Assembly: GCF_016093295.1 (NCBI RefSeq)
Contig: NZ_JAEDAL010000003.1
Location: 281,969-345,968, forward strand
Direction of reading: 5' to 3'
Origin: Inhella gelatinilytica
GTDB taxonomy: Bacteria; Pseudomonadota; Gammaproteobacteria; Burkholderiales; Burkholderiaceae_C
DNA: 64,000 bases
Positions 45,336-58,466 of this stretch are shown here, one piece after another (the first letter of the stretch is position 1; each line of letters opens with the position of its first letter). A program made the translations under genes and the position numbers. The notes under the pieces were generated by a model, which searched no databases, had not been told where the DNA came from, and saw only the letters and a program-made list of their open reading frames with translations.

Positions 45336-45461
45336 TTACTTCTTCTTCGCCGCGTCTTCGATCTTTTCACCCGCCTTTTGCATGTCCTGCCCGAAACCCC
45401 TGACGGTGTTACAGGCACTCAGAACAAAACAAGCGGCGACCAAAACAACCAAACGCTTCAT
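45336..45461 (-). CDS. Entericidin A/B family small lipoprotein
   Basis: A 41-residue lipoprotein starting [17 protein letters not shown], a signal peptide with lipobox LSAC (Cys17), then [24 protein letters not shown] split over two helices. This is the entericidin pattern. It is very short but sits with correct frame between leuC and leuD, as in many betaproteobacterial leu operons. It is an outer- or inner-membrane lipoprotein of unknown role here; the toxin/antidote function of E. coli EcnAB should not be assumed. Confidence 0.88.
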   Translation of the reverse strand: MKRLVVLVAACFVLSACNTVRGFGQDMQKAGEKIEDAAKKK

Positions 45462-45524
45462 GACACACCTCGGCAAAGCAACGGGAGCTCGAATCATGCC
45501 GCAACCCCCGTGATTGCCCCCGCC

Positions 45525-46934
45525 TCAAACCAATTGCCGGACGTCGACGAATCGGCCTTTCATGGCCGCCGCAGCCGCCATGGCCGGGCTGACCAAATGG
45601 GTCCGCCCGCCAGCGCCTTGCCGACCTTCGAAATTTCGATTGCTGGTGGAGGCACACCGTTCACCCGGCTCCAATCGATCGGCATTCATGGCCAAACACA
45701 TGGAGCACCCCGGTTCGCGCCACTCAAACCCCGCCGTTTTGAACACTTGATCCAGGCCTTCGGCCTCTGCTTGGGCCTTGACCAGTCCGGATCCAGGGAC
45801 CACCAAGGCCAACTTGATGCCCTGGGCCACCCGCCCCCCCGTCCGCCTCACCACGTTGGCGGCTTCACGCAGATCTTCAATGCGACTGTTGGTACAGGAG
45901 CCAATAAAAACCTTGTCAACGGCGATCGAATCCAAGCGCTGATGGGGTTGGAGCCCCATGTACTGCAAAGCCCGCGCTTGCGCTTCGCGCGCAACCGCAT
46001 CGCTCGCCCGTGCGGGCTCAGGGGTCGACGCGTCAATCGGCAGCACCATTTCGGGTGATGTGCCCCAACTCACCTGCGGCGCAATCTGTGCGCCCTCCAA
46101 CTCCACCACCACATCAAAGTGCGCACCCGGGTCACTCCGCAACGTACGCCAATACGACACCGCGGCGTCCCAGTCAGCGCCCTCAGGGCTCAATGGCCGT
46201 CCCTGGAGATAGTGAAGGGTCGTGTCATCCACGGCCACCAAGCCGGCGCGCGCACCGGCTTCGATGGCCATGTTGCATACCGTCATCCGGCCTTCCATCG
46301 ACAACGCCTCAATGGCCTCGCCGGCGAACTCAATCGTGAAGCCGGTGCCGCCCGCCGTTCCGATGCGGCCGATGATCGCGAGCACCAAGTCTTTTGCGCT
46401 CACCCCCGCTTGAAGCCGCCCGTTCACGCGAACCAGCATGTTCTTGGCCTTTTTGGCCACCAGCGTTTGCGTGGCCAGCACATGCTCGACCTCGCTGGTG
46501 CCAATCCCATGGGCCAAGGCCGCGAACGCGCCGTGCGTCGACGTATGGCTGTCGCCGCAAACGACCGTCATCCCTGGCAATGTGGCCCCTTGCTCTGGGC
46601 CGATGACATGCACGATGCCTTGCCGGCGATCGTTCATCTTGAATTGACGGATGCCGTATCGATCGCAGTTGGCGTCCAAGGTTTCGACCTGCAACCGGCT
46701 GATGGGGTCCGCAATGCCGGCCGAGCGATCCGTCGTCGGGACGTTGTGATCACTAACGGCCAAGTTGGCCGCCAGGCGAAAGACCTTGCGGCCGGCCAAG
46801 CTCAGGCCTTCAAACGCCTGCGGGCTGGTGACCTCATGAACGAGGTGGCGGTCAATGTAGAGAAGTGCGGTGCCGTCAGGCTCGGTACGCACCACATGTT
46901 CGGCCCACAGCTTGTCGTAAAGGGTTTGAGGCAT
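45525..46934 (-). CDS. leuC: 3-isopropylmalate dehydratase large subunit
   Basis: A 469-residue aconitase-family subunit. The Fe-S cysteines are in IGSCTNSR and in [22 protein letters not shown] and GGTGFTIEF are typical. The start is ATG 46934, ten bases after the LysR-type gene stop. With LeuD it isomerises 2- to 3-isopropylmalate. Confidence 0.96.
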   Translation of the reverse strand: MPQTLYDKLWAEHVVRTEPDGTALLYIDRHLVHEVTSPQAFEGLSLAGRKVFRLAANLAVSDHNVPTTDRSAGIADPISRLQVETLDANCDRYGIRQFKMNDRRQGIVHVIGPEQGATLPGMTVVCGDSHTSTHGAFAALAHGIGTSEVEHVLATQTLVAKKAKNMLVRVNGRLQAGVSAKDLVLAIIGRIGTAGGTGFTIEFAGEAIEALSMEGRMTVCNMAIEAGARAGLVAVDDTTLHYLQGRPLSPEGADWDAAVSYWRTLRSDPGAHFDVVVELEGAQIAPQVSWGTSPEMVLPIDASTPEPARASDAVAREAQARALQYMGLQPHQRLDSIAVDKVFIGSCTNSRIEDLREAANVVRRTGGRVAQGIKLALVVPGSGLVKAQAEAEGLDQVFKTAGFEWREPGCSMCLAMNADRLEPGERCASTSNRNFEGRQGAGGRTHLVSPAMAAAAAMKGRFVDVRQLV

Positions 46935-46944
46935 GGTTAGTCAA

Positions 46945-47883
46945 TCAAGAGAATTCAGCGCGTGCGGCCGCCAGGGCCGCCTCCGCCGCCGACGCCGCCT
47001 GCGGGGGGCACAGGGCCTCTACAAAGCGTTGCACCACGGCGGGGAGGGTGTCCTGCTTCGGTGTGGCGACCCGATACTCCCGGACCGCCCAGGGTTCGGC
47101 CAGCTTCAGGCACTCCACCTCGAAGAGCTGCGCAAAGCGTTCTGCCGGGCCTTTCGGGAGCACGGCCACCCCAAGTCCCGCTTCCACCAACTGGGCGATG
47201 GCGTCAAAACCCCGCACCTGCAATCGTGCGCGCAAGGTCTTGCCGCGTGAGGCGGCCTGTTCACGCATCAAGTCCTGTGCGGCAGCGCCGGCGTGCAGGC
47301 CGATGAGATCGTGATCCAGCAAGTCATCAAATTTCACCGCTTTCAAACTGGCCAGTGCGTGGCCCTTGGGTACCAACACCGCCAATCGCGACAGGCGATA
47401 GATCTGATGCTGAACGCGGTTATCCAAGACCGGCGGCGTAAAGATGCCGACGTCCGCCCGCCCCTCGGCAACGGCGGCTTGCACTTCCGAACTGGTCAAA
47501 TCCTCCAAGCTGATGCGGATTTGCGGGTGCCGGTTGGAAAAATTCGCCAAATCGGCTGGCAGGCATTCGGCGATGGCCCCGCCATTGGCCACGATGCGCA
47601 GATGGCCTTTGATGCCGCGGGCGAACTCCACCACTTCGGACTCCATCGCGTGCAGGCTGGCCTGCAGCGTCCGAATGTGGCGAACCAGGGCACGGCCGGC
47701 TTCCGTGGGCTCTACGCCACGGGCGCGACGCTCAAACAGCTTGACTCCCAGCCGCGTCTCCAAGTCAGCCAGGCGTTTACTGGCTGCGGCCAGCGCAAGA
47801 TGCTCAGCTTTGGCGCCCGCGGTGATCGAGCGCGTGCGCTCAATGGCCAACACGAGATGGAGGGTGGTGAGATCGAGGCGCAT
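46945..47883 (-). CDS. LysR family transcriptional regulator
   Basis: A 312-residue LysR regulator: an N-terminal winged helix-turn-helix (residues 1-60, ALAAASKRLADLETRLGVKLFERRARG) and a type 2 periplasmic-binding-like sensor domain. It lies directly upstream of leuC on the same strand, which suggests autocontrol with the leu genes or read-through, but LysR targets often lie on the opposite strand; the divergent neighbour at 48057 is 173 bases away. Confidence 0.9.
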   Translation of the reverse strand: MRLDLTTLHLVLAIERTRSITAGAKAEHLALAAASKRLADLETRLGVKLFERRARGVEPTEAGRALVRHIRTLQASLHAMESEVVEFARGIKGHLRIVANGGAIAECLPADLANFSNRHPQIRISLEDLTSSEVQAAVAEGRADVGIFTPPVLDNRVQHQIYRLSRLAVLVPKGHALASLKAVKFDDLLDHDLIGLHAGAAAQDLMREQAASRGKTLRARLQVRGFDAIAQLVEAGLGVAVLPKGPAERFAQLFEVECLKLAEPWAVREYRVATPKQDTLPAVVQRFVEALCPPQAASAAEAALAAARAEFS

Positions 47884-48056
47884 GGTTTGACTCTAGCTTT
47901 CGTGAAGTGATGAAGCTTTGGCAAAAAGCCAGCCTTAAATATCCCACAGACGAAGGCTTAAGCCAAGCCAAACGCGTTTGCACCGCGGGCAAGCCAGCCC
48001 CTCATCGGGGATTGCTCCCGGAGCCGGTCGCGAATCCACCCTGTACCCTGTCACCA

Positions 48057-48869
48057 ATGCGGTTTTTCGAACGCCAACACCGACAAATCCTTGGGGGCGC
48101 TCTGGCTTTGCTGGGGTTGGGGAGCGCGTGGGCGGCTGAACCCCTGACGCTCAAGACCCTGCAGGTGTGCGACGACGCGGCCGAGTGGCCGCCGTTTACC
48201 TATTTCGCTCGCGACGCCAGTGGCAAGCCGCGGCCGGAAGTGATGGGCTATTCCGTCGACGTGCTGCGCGCGATCCTGCAAACCGCGGGCATTCAGTTGC
48301 AAGTTCAGTTGCTACCGTGGGTGCGCTGCCTGCGGGAGGTGGAAAGCGGCGGCCAATTCCTGTTGGCGGTGAACGCCAGTGCCAGCCCCGAGCGGCAGCA
48401 GCGGTTTTGGATGACGCAGCCCTATTACGACATCACCCCCACTTATTTTTTCTCCCGCAAAACGTTCCCCAACGGGGTCAGCATTCGCTCCGCGGCCGAC
48501 TTGCGCCGGTATCACGTATGCGGCGTGCATGGTTACAACTACAGCTTCTATGGCCTGACCGACGCGGAAGTGGACCGCGGAGCGCTGGATTTCCGGCGCG
48601 TCATTGCCAAGCTGCATGCTCGCCGCTGCGAGATTGGGCTGCAGGAACTGGAGGCCGTGGCGGGCCTGAAAAAGATCGGCCCAGACGTGCTGGCAGACCC
48701 CGACTTGGGTTGGGCCGAAGTGCCCGGCCTGCCCAAGGGGGAATTTCACATGCTGGTGACGCGCCAGCACCCGCAGGGTGAGGCCCTGTACCAGTTTCTG
48801 AACCAGGGCATCAAGACGCTGCGCGACAGCGGCAAACTGCAGGAACTTCGGCGCCGTTACTTGCCCTGA
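48057..48869 (+). CDS. Periplasmic solute-binding protein (SBP family 3-like)
   Basis: A 270-residue protein with a signal peptide (ending GLGSAWAAE) and the family 3 binding fold: WPPFTYF, GYSVDVLRAIL and YYDITPTYFFSRK. No ABC permease or ATPase gene is near, so it may be a stand-alone sensor-type binding protein, a common lineage in Burkholderiales. ATG 48057 gives the signal peptide; the frame is open further upstream. The ligand is unknown, probably an amino acid-like compound. Confidence 0.82.
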   Translation: MRFFERQHRQILGGALALLGLGSAWAAEPLTLKTLQVCDDAAEWPPFTYFARDASGKPRPEVMGYSVDVLRAILQTAGIQLQVQLLPWVRCLREVESGGQFLLAVNASASPERQQRFWMTQPYYDITPTYFFSRKTFPNGVSIRSAADLRRYHVCGVHGYNYSFYGLTDAEVDRGALDFRRVIAKLHARRCEIGLQELEAVAGLKKIGPDVLADPDLGWAEVPGLPKGEFHMLVTRQHPQGEALYQFLNQGIKTLRDSGKLQELRRRYLP

Positions 48870-48897
48870 TGGGGTCGGGCGCCAGGGCTTTCGGCCT

Positions 48898-49359
48898 TCA
48901 CGCGTTCAGTGCGGCGATCACTTCCGGGGGCGCCTGCACCAACTCAATGAGCACCCCTTCTCCGCTCACGGGAAATTGCTCGTTGCCCTTGGGATGAACA
49001 AAACAAATGTCATGGCCCGCCGCCCCTTTGCGGATGCCGCCAGGCGCAAACCGCAACCCTTGCGCTTCGAGCCACTGCACGGCCGCAGGCAGGTCATCGA
49101 CCCACAAGCCAACGTGGTTCAGCGGCGTGGCATGGACCGCGGGCTTTTTCTCCGGGTCTAGCGGTTGCATGAGGTCGATCTCGACGGCGAGAGCGCCCTG
49201 CCCCAGGCTCAAAATGTCTTCATCGACGTTCTCGCGCTCGCTCTGGAACGTCCCGGTGACGGGCACCCCAAGCAGGTCCACCCAGAGATGCTTGAGCTTG
49301 GCTTTGTCCAGGCCGCCGATGGCAATCTGCTGCAGACCGAGAATTTTGAAAGGTCGCAT
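48898..49359 (-). CDS. VOC family protein, candidate methylmalonyl-CoA epimerase
   Basis: A 153-residue vicinal-oxygen-chelate protein with two beta-alpha-beta-beta-beta halves. Possible metal ligands: Gln10/11 region, Glu in VEIDLMQ, His in [10 protein letters not shown], and Glu near the end (LIELVQ). It lies two bases after pccA (49362) on the same strand. In a pathway where PccAB makes (S)- and MutA uses (R)-methylmalonyl-CoA, an epimerase is needed and none else is visible. The enzyme identity is inferred from context; it could be another lyase. Confidence 0.7.
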   Translation of the reverse strand: MRPFKILGLQQIAIGGLDKAKLKHLWVDLLGVPVTGTFQSERENVDEDILSLGQGALAVEIDLMQPLDPEKKPAVHATPLNHVGLWVDDLPAAVQWLEAQGLRFAPGGIRKGAAGHDICFVHPKGNEQFPVSGEGVLIELVQAPPEVIAALNA

Positions 49360-49361
49360 GC

Positions 49362-51419
49362 TCAGGCCTTCTTTTCAAAGCGAAGAATGGGTTGGTCCAC
49401 GCTCAGGCTCTCACCCGGCTTGGCCAGCACTTCGGCAATGGCGACGTCCTGGGCGGCAAAGAGGATGTTCTCCATCTTCATGGCCTCGATCACAGCCAGG
49501 CGTTCGCCAGCCTGCACCTTCTGCCCCACCCCGGCTGCCAGTTGCACCAGGAGACCCGGCATGGGTGAGAGCAGGAAGGCGGAGGTGTCGGGCGGCGCCT
49601 TGTAGGGCATCAGCGCCTGCAATTCGGCGTGACGCTCGCGCAGCACGGTGATCTCGACTTGGCGGCCGTTGTGTTGCAGGCGGTAGGCCAAGGGGTTCTT
49701 GGCGGTGCCGCGCTCCACCTGAGCGGTGAAGGGCAAGCCGTTGACGGTGCCTTCCAGGCGCACATCAATCAAGCGCGAATGGCATTCGATGTCGTAGACC
49801 TTGCCTTCCACCTCGCAGCGGGCACAGCCTGCTCGCCCAGCGACTTCGGTGACCCGAACTTTTTGACGCAGCTGATTGCCTTCGCCCAAGTGAGTCACGG
49901 CAATGACCTTGTTGTCGAGCCCCACCTCATGCCCCGGCAGCTGCCCGCTGATCCCGACCGCGCGTTCGCGGGTCTTGCGCCGCACAAAGGCAGCCAGGGC
50001 GACCAGGAAATCGGCATCGTCGTGCGCAACGGACTCTGCGGTAAACCCATTTGGCCAGTTGCGGGCGATGAAGCCGGTGTCAAAAGCACCGCTCCGGAAA
50101 TCCGGATGCGCCAGCAGCGCGGCCTGGAAGGGGATGTTGCTGGCGATGCCCCGGATCACAAACCCGTTCAGCGCTTCGCGCATGCGCTCGATGGCATCGG
50201 CCCGGTCGCGCCCGTGCACGATGAGCTTGGCGATCATCGAGTCGTAGTGCATGGGAATCTCGCCCCCCTCGAACACGCCCGTGTCCACCCGCACGCCCAG
50301 ACCCAGGCTGGGTTCGCCTTGCGTCAGGTCTGTGGCAGGCGGCTGGTAGCGCACCAGGCGGCCAGTGGAGGGCAAGAAGTTGCGGAAGGGGTCTTCCGCA
50401 TTGATGCGGCACTCCATCGCCCACCCCTCGCGCTTGAGCTCGTGCTGCTGCATCGTCAAGCGCTCGCCCGCAGCAATACGCAGCATCCACTCCACCAGGT
50501 CCAGACCGGTGATGCATTCGGTCACCGGGTGCTCGACCTGCAACCGGGTGTTCATCTCCAGAAAGTAAAAGCCTTGGTCCTTGCCGACCACGAACTCCAC
50601 CGTGCCGGCGCTCTGGTAGCCCACCGCCTTGGCCAGGGCCACGGCCTGCTCGCCCATGGCCTTGCGCGTGGCTTCGCTGATGAAGGGCGACGGGGCCTCC
50701 TCAATGACCTTTTGATGGCGGCGCTGAATCGAGCATTCGCGCTCCCACAGGTAGAGCGTATTGCCCGCAGCGTCGGCCAGCACCTGAATTTCAATGTGGC
50801 GCGGCTGCTCGATGAATTTCTCCATGAACACGCGGTCGTCGCCAAAGCTGTTTTTGGCTTCGTTGCGGCAGCTGACAAAGCCCTCGGCACATTCCTTGTC
50901 GTTCTGCGCCACGCGCAGGCCCTTGCCACCCCCGCCCGCGCTGGCCTTGATCATCACGGGGTAGCCGATGCGCTGCGCAATCGCCACCGCTTCTTCAGGG
51001 GTCTGAATCGGTTCGTTATGCCCCGGAATGGTGCTCACCCCAGCCTGCATGGCCAGGCGCTTGGAGGCAATCTTGTCGCCCATGGCCGCGATGGCACCGT
51101 GCTTGGGGCCGATAAAGACCAGGCCCTCTTCCTCGACCCGGCGCGCGAACTCCTCGTTTTCCGAGAGGAAGCCGTAGCCCGGGTGAATGGCCTGGGCACC
51201 GGTTTGCTTGGCAGCGGCAATGATGGCGTCGGCCTGCAGGTAGGAGGCGCGGCTGGGCGCCGGGCCGATGCATACGGCTTCGTCGGCCAGTTCCACATGG
51301 CGGGCGCGGGCGTCGGCCTCGGAGTAGACGGCCACGGTCTTTACACCCAGGCGCTGGGCGGTCTTAATCACCCGGCAGGCGATCTCGCCGCGATTCGCAA
51401 TCAATATCTTCTTGAACAC
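49362..51419 (-). CDS. pccA: Propionyl-CoA carboxylase alpha subunit (biotin carboxylase + biotin carrier)
   Basis: A 685-residue biotin-dependent carboxylase subunit: biotin carboxylase domain (1-450, [20 protein letters not shown]-grasp loop [10 protein letters not shown]), a connecting BT-type region, and a C-terminal carrier with biotinyl-lysine in [12 protein letters not shown] 51419 has AGGAG upstream. Substrate assignment to propionyl-CoA rests on neighbours mutA and meaB. Separated from its pccB partner by the DUF389 gene. Confidence 0.92.
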   Translation of the reverse strand: MFKKILIANRGEIACRVIKTAQRLGVKTVAVYSEADARARHVELADEAVCIGPAPSRASYLQADAIIAAAKQTGAQAIHPGYGFLSENEEFARRVEEEGLVFIGPKHGAIAAMGDKIASKRLAMQAGVSTIPGHNEPIQTPEEAVAIAQRIGYPVMIKASAGGGGKGLRVAQNDKECAEGFVSCRNEAKNSFGDDRVFMEKFIEQPRHIEIQVLADAAGNTLYLWERECSIQRRHQKVIEEAPSPFISEATRKAMGEQAVALAKAVGYQSAGTVEFVVGKDQGFYFLEMNTRLQVEHPVTECITGLDLVEWMLRIAAGERLTMQQHELKREGWAMECRINAEDPFRNFLPSTGRLVRYQPPATDLTQGEPSLGLGVRVDTGVFEGGEIPMHYDSMIAKLIVHGRDRADAIERMREALNGFVIRGIASNIPFQAALLAHPDFRSGAFDTGFIARNWPNGFTAESVAHDDADFLVALAAFVRRKTRERAVGISGQLPGHEVGLDNKVIAVTHLGEGNQLRQKVRVTEVAGRAGCARCEVEGKVYDIECHSRLIDVRLEGTVNGLPFTAQVERGTAKNPLAYRLQHNGRQVEITVLRERHAELQALMPYKAPPDTSAFLLSPMPGLLVQLAAGVGQKVQAGERLAVIEAMKMENILFAAQDVAIAEVLAKPGESLSVDQPILRFEKKA

Positions 51420-51484
51420 CGATTTCTCCTGTGTACGCACGCGGCGCACCGTTTGCGCACCTTGACGGCGCTTGGCTTGTCCAC

Positions 51485-52846
51485 TCAGCGCTTACGCGCC
51501 GTCAATCGTTCGACCCAATCCACTTCGGCAGGCGCCAGTCGCACCTCGATCCAACGCCGCAGCGCCTCGCTCAGGCCCCGCTCCAAGGGACGCTGGGTAC
51601 TCACCACAACCACCACCCGCCCGCTCGGCAAGACCGCCGCCTCCACGCCCGCAATCGCGGGGCTCAGGGCACGCAATTCGGCCTCAAGCCGCTGGCGCAG
51701 CTCCGGCGTCAGCTGGGCCGCTGCGGGTGCGGACGCAGCCGCCGAAGCGGCCGAGGCCGCCGAAGCGGCCGAGGCCGCCGCCTCCAGCGGCTGAACCCGC
51801 CGCTCCAGTTCCTGAACCCGGCTGGAGAGCAGTCGGGACATCTCTTCATTGAACTCCCGGCGCAACTGGCCCAGGTCCGGCAGTTCGTCGCCCGCCCGAC
51901 GCACCAGCACATGCGTGCCCGGCACGCCCGCCGCTGCCGTGGCCGTAGGGGCCAGCTTGAGCAAGCGCTCCTCCGCCTCTTTGCCCACGACGGTCAGCAC
52001 GACACGCCGATGCGCCGGATCGATCTGGGCGTTGAACACCGCCGCACCGCTCGCACTTTCCATGGCCCGGATGGCCTCGCGCGCGGCGCGCTGAAACAAC
52101 TCTCCCTGCACCAGTCGGTAGCCCAACCAGACGCTGGGGCCCAGCACGGCCACGAGGATGAGGCCGATGATCCAGCGGTGGCGGGTCCGGGTCGCGGCTT
52201 CGATCTGGCCCAGCGGCTGGAGCTTCAGCAGCCGGGCCACAGCGAGGGTGGCGGCCGCGATGAAGACGCCGTTGATGACAAACAGATAGAGCGCCCCGCC
52301 AGCCAGGTCCCAGCGCCGTGTAGCGATGCCGAAGCCCACCGTGCACAGCGGCGGCATCAGTGCCGTGGCGATGGCCACACCAGGCACGATGTTGCTGAAG
52401 TTGCGCCGCGTGGCGGCCACCATGCCCGCGGCCCCGCCAAAGGCCGCGATCAGCACGTCCCAGAGCGTCGGCTGCGTTCGTGCCAGCAACTCGCTGCCGG
52501 GCTGATCCAGCGGGCTGACCAGGAAGTACAGGGTCGAGGTGCAGAGACTGAGCAGCACGAAGACGCCGAGCCGGCTCGCCGCCAGGCGGATCAGGCCGAG
52601 ATCGGCCACCGCCGCGGCGTAGCCCATGCCCACAATCGGCCCCATCAGGGGCGAGATCAGCATGGCGCCGATGATGACGGCGGTGCTGTTGACGTTCAGG
52701 CCCACCGAGGCGATCAGGATGGCGAACATGAGCACCCAGAGGTTGGTGCCCTTGACGCGGGAGCCACTGCGCATGGCTTCGTCAATGTCCTCCGGATCGG
52801 CCTGATCGGGCCGGAGGTCAAACCAGTGACCCAGTCGCTTGACCAT
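51485..52846 (-). CDS. DUF389 family membrane protein
   Basis: A 453-residue protein. Residues 30-235 hold about six membrane helices with the DUF389 core (GLNVNSTAVIIGAMLISPLMGP, ATALMPPLCTVGFG). A periplasmic or cytosolic tail follows: a beta domain 255-320, a coiled coil ending in an Ala/Ser-rich stretch, and a BON/OmpA-like end. The Ala stretch is encoded by tandem copies of an 18-bp unit (51740-51775). It stands between pccB and pccA without obvious link to propionate use. Function unknown. Confidence 0.82.
   Translation of the reverse strand: MVKRLGHWFDLRPDQADPEDIDEAMRSGSRVKGTNLWVLMFAILIASVGLNVNSTAVIIGAMLISPLMGPIVGMGYAAAVADLGLIRLAASRLGVFVLLSLCTSTLYFLVSPLDQPGSELLARTQPTLWDVLIAAFGGAAGMVAATRRNFSNIVPGVAIATALMPPLCTVGFGIATRRWDLAGGALYLFVINGVFIAAATLAVARLLKLQPLGQIEAATRTRHRWIIGLILVAVLGPSVWLGYRLVQGELFQRAAREAIRAMESASGAAVFNAQIDPAHRRVVLTVVGKEAEERLLKLAPTATAAAGVPGTHVLVRRAGDELPDLGQLRREFNEEMSRLLSSRVQELERRVQPLEAAASAASAASAASAAASAPAAAQLTPELRQRLEAELRALSPAIAGVEAAVLPSGRVVVVVSTQRPLERGLSEALRRWIEVRLAPAEVDWVERLTARKR
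51740..51775. repeat. Tandem 18-bp repeat in the DUF389 gene
   Basis: gccgaagcggccgaggcc occurs twice in a row, with a partial third copy following. It encodes alternating Ala/Ser on the minus strand in a linker after the coiled coil. Its number may vary between strains by slippage. Confidence 0.75.
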
Positions 52847-52855
52847 GAGCGAGCC

Positions 52856-54232
<1,377 letters not shown>

Positions 54233-54235
54233 GTC

Positions 54236-54388
54236 TCACTCCTCGAAGGAGCCTTCATCGAACAGCAACTCCAAGCGCTCGCGGGCCGTCAGCTTGCCCT
54301 TCTTGTGTTGCGCAGCAATGCGTTTTTCACCCCCGCCCAGGCGCGCTGCAGCACGCTTGGACTCCAGCAACTTCTGGATGTCATCCAT
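54236..54388 (-). CDS. PccB N-terminal fragment ended by TGA
   Basis: 50 codons, starting ATG 54388 ([12 protein letters not shown]) and running [19 protein letters not shown], then [10 protein letters not shown] and stop. This is the conserved PccB N-terminus, in the same frame as the downstream part with only two codons between stop and the next ATG. It overlaps the meaB end by eight bases. The key residue TGG (Trp) is TGA here. Kept apart from the main part because the break is real in this sequence. Confidence 0.8.
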   Translation of the reverse strand: MDDIQKLLESKRAAARLGGGEKRIAAQHKKGKLTARERLELLFDEGSFEE

Positions 54389-55369
54389 GGGTCTTCACTC
54401 CTAAAAATTCATTCAGCAGCGTACGCGCTGCGGTGGAGGCGGCCAGACGACCGGCGTGCACCTCGTCCTTCAACTGGGGCCATTGGGCCGCTACCGCCGG
54501 ATGCGTGGCAAAGGCCTGGTGCAAGCCTTCTTCAATGCGTTCCTGCAGCCACTCCAAATCTTGGGCATGGCGCCGTGCGTCGAACTGTCCAGCTTGGCCT
54601 TGCTGCGTTTTGTGGCGATGCACCGCCGCCCAGAACTCAGCCACGCCCTCGCCGCTCACCGCGCTGCCTTGCAGCACCTCGGGCAACCCCTGTGCGCCAT
54701 GGGCCTGGTTGTGCAGGCGTAAAGAGGAGACGATTTGCGCCCGCGCCCGCATCGCGGCCTTCGGGTCCAGGTCAGCCTTGTTGATGAAGATCAGGTCGGC
54801 CAGCTCCATCACGCCCTTCTTCAGCGCCTGCAGGTCGTCGCCGGCGTTGGGCAGTTGCAGGAGCGCGAAGCAATCGGTCATACCGGCCACCGCCACTTCG
54901 CTCTGGCCCACACCGACGGTTTCGACCAGCACCACATCAAAGCCCGCAGCCTCACACAGGCGCATCACCTCGCGCGTGTGGGACGCCACGCCCCCCAGGG
55001 TGCCACGGCTGGGGCTGGGGCGGATGAAGGCATTCGGCTCGATGGCGAGCTTTTCCATGCGCGTCTTATCGCCCAGGATGGAGCCGCCGGAGACGGAGCT
55101 GCTCGGGTCCACCGCCAGCACGGCCACCTTGAGGCCTTGGCCGACCAGGTGCAGGCCCAAGCTTTCCACAAAACTGCTCTTGCCCACCCCCGGCACGCCG
55201 GAGAGGCCCACGCGCACCGCGCCGCCGCTGAAGGGCAAGGCCGCGGTCAGCAGCGCATCGGCCTGGGCGCGATGCTCTGGCCGCGAGGACTCCAGCAAGG
55301 TGATGGCCTTGGCCAAGGCACGGCGGCGCTGAGCCGGCTGCCCTTCGCGCAAGGCTTGAAGGCTCAGAT

Positions 55370-55373
<4 letters not shown>
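54381..55373 (-). CDS. meaB: Methylmalonyl-CoA mutase-associated GTPase MeaB
   Basis: A 330-residue G3E-type P-loop GTPase that protects and reloads the B12 mutase. P-loop GVPGVGKSS near residue 59, switch region [28 protein letters not shown] and NKADLD (guanine specificity) are all in place. It overlaps the mutA stop by four bases and the pccB start by eight. Confidence 0.95.
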
Positions 55374-57535
<2,162 letters not shown>

Positions 57536-57574
57536 AAAGGACTCCTGCAATGCCGCCATCATAGCGTTCAAATT

Positions 57575-57590
57575 ATTCATAATTATGAAT
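57575..57590. promoter_or_regulatory. 16-bp perfect palindrome, candidate GntR operator
   Basis: attcataattatgaat is perfectly self-complementary and lies between the divergent mutA and GntR genes, 40 bases from mutA's start and 45 from the preferred regulator start. FadR-subgroup regulators commonly bind such short dyads in their own promoter. It probably controls both directions. Confidence 0.65.
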
Positions 57591-57635
57591 GCACAATATC
57601 GTGAATCGCGAACCACGCCTCTCTTGAGCGACCCC

Positions 57636-58286
57636 ATGCACGAACCGCCCCCGCCCCTGGCGCATCGCGCGCTGTACGAAGAAGTCGCTGACCATGTTCG
57701 CCAGCGAATCCTGGCGCGTCAACTGGAACCGGGGGGCTGGATCGACGAATTGGCGCTATGCCGCGAATTGGGGATCAGCCGCACGCCCATGCGCGAAGCA
57801 CTCAAGGTCCTCGCCGCTGAAGGCCTGGTCACCATGCGCGTGCGCCGCGGCGCCTATGTCACCGAAATGAGTGAGCGGGATGTTCGAGAGGCGTATCAGC
57901 TCCTGGCGCTGCTGGAGGCCGACGCAGCCGCCCAACTGGCCAAGCGTCTGACCGACGTTGACAAACAAGAATTGGCAACCTTGCACAGGGACCTGGAGTC
58001 CGCCGCCGGCAACCGCGATGCCTTTTTCTTGGCCAACGAGCGCTTCCATCTGCGTCTCTTGGAAATGGAAGGCAACCGTCTGCGTCAACAGATGGTGCAG
58101 GATTTGCGGCGCCTGATGAAGCTAAACCGACATCACTCCCTCTTCCACCAAGGGCGGCTGGATGAATCACTCCAGGAACACCGGGACATCCTCAGCGCCT
58201 TGATCGCCAACGACGCCCCGCTGGCGGCCGAGCGCATGCGTGCGCATTTCCTCTCCAGCTTGAGAACCCTGCATCCTTCTTATTGA
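57636..58286 (+). CDS. GntR family regulator (FadR/FCD type)
   Basis: A 216-residue regulator: winged helix-turn-helix ([43 protein letters not shown] spans 15-58), then an all-helical FCD ligand domain with metal-binding His in [10 protein letters not shown] and LQEHRDIL. Start 57636 leaves the palindrome in the intergenic space; ATG 57585 inside the palindrome is an alternative. Divergence from the propionyl-CoA genes suggests it senses a pathway acyl-CoA or acid. Confidence 0.87.
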   Translation: MHEPPPPLAHRALYEEVADHVRQRILARQLEPGGWIDELALCRELGISRTPMREALKVLAAEGLVTMRVRRGAYVTEMSERDVREAYQLLALLEADAAAQLAKRLTDVDKQELATLHRDLESAAGNRDAFFLANERFHLRLLEMEGNRLRQQMVQDLRRLMKLNRHHSLFHQGRLDESLQEHRDILSALIANDAPLAAERMRAHFLSSLRTLHPSY

Positions 58287-58466
58287 GGGCACTCATTGAT
58301 AGGTGTTTACCCCTATTTCTCGAAATAAGCCCAAAAAACCCGTAAAGATTCCCGGACAAGCATCCGAAGGAAGGCCGACGATCCGGCAAAGGCCAACCCT
58401 TCAGTGGTGGGCGCAACCCCTGTTTGCGCTCACCGAGTTTGTGCAACTTATCCAGTCTGGCTCACC

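Noticed and set aside
49629..51794. 721-codon plus-strand ORF opposite pccA
   Set aside because: It is antisense to a strongly conserved biotin carboxylase; no ribosome site or recognisable domain.
54236..54238. Selenocysteine at the pccB TGA
   Set aside because: The family residue is Trp, not Cys, and no SECIS-like hairpin was apparent right after the codon.
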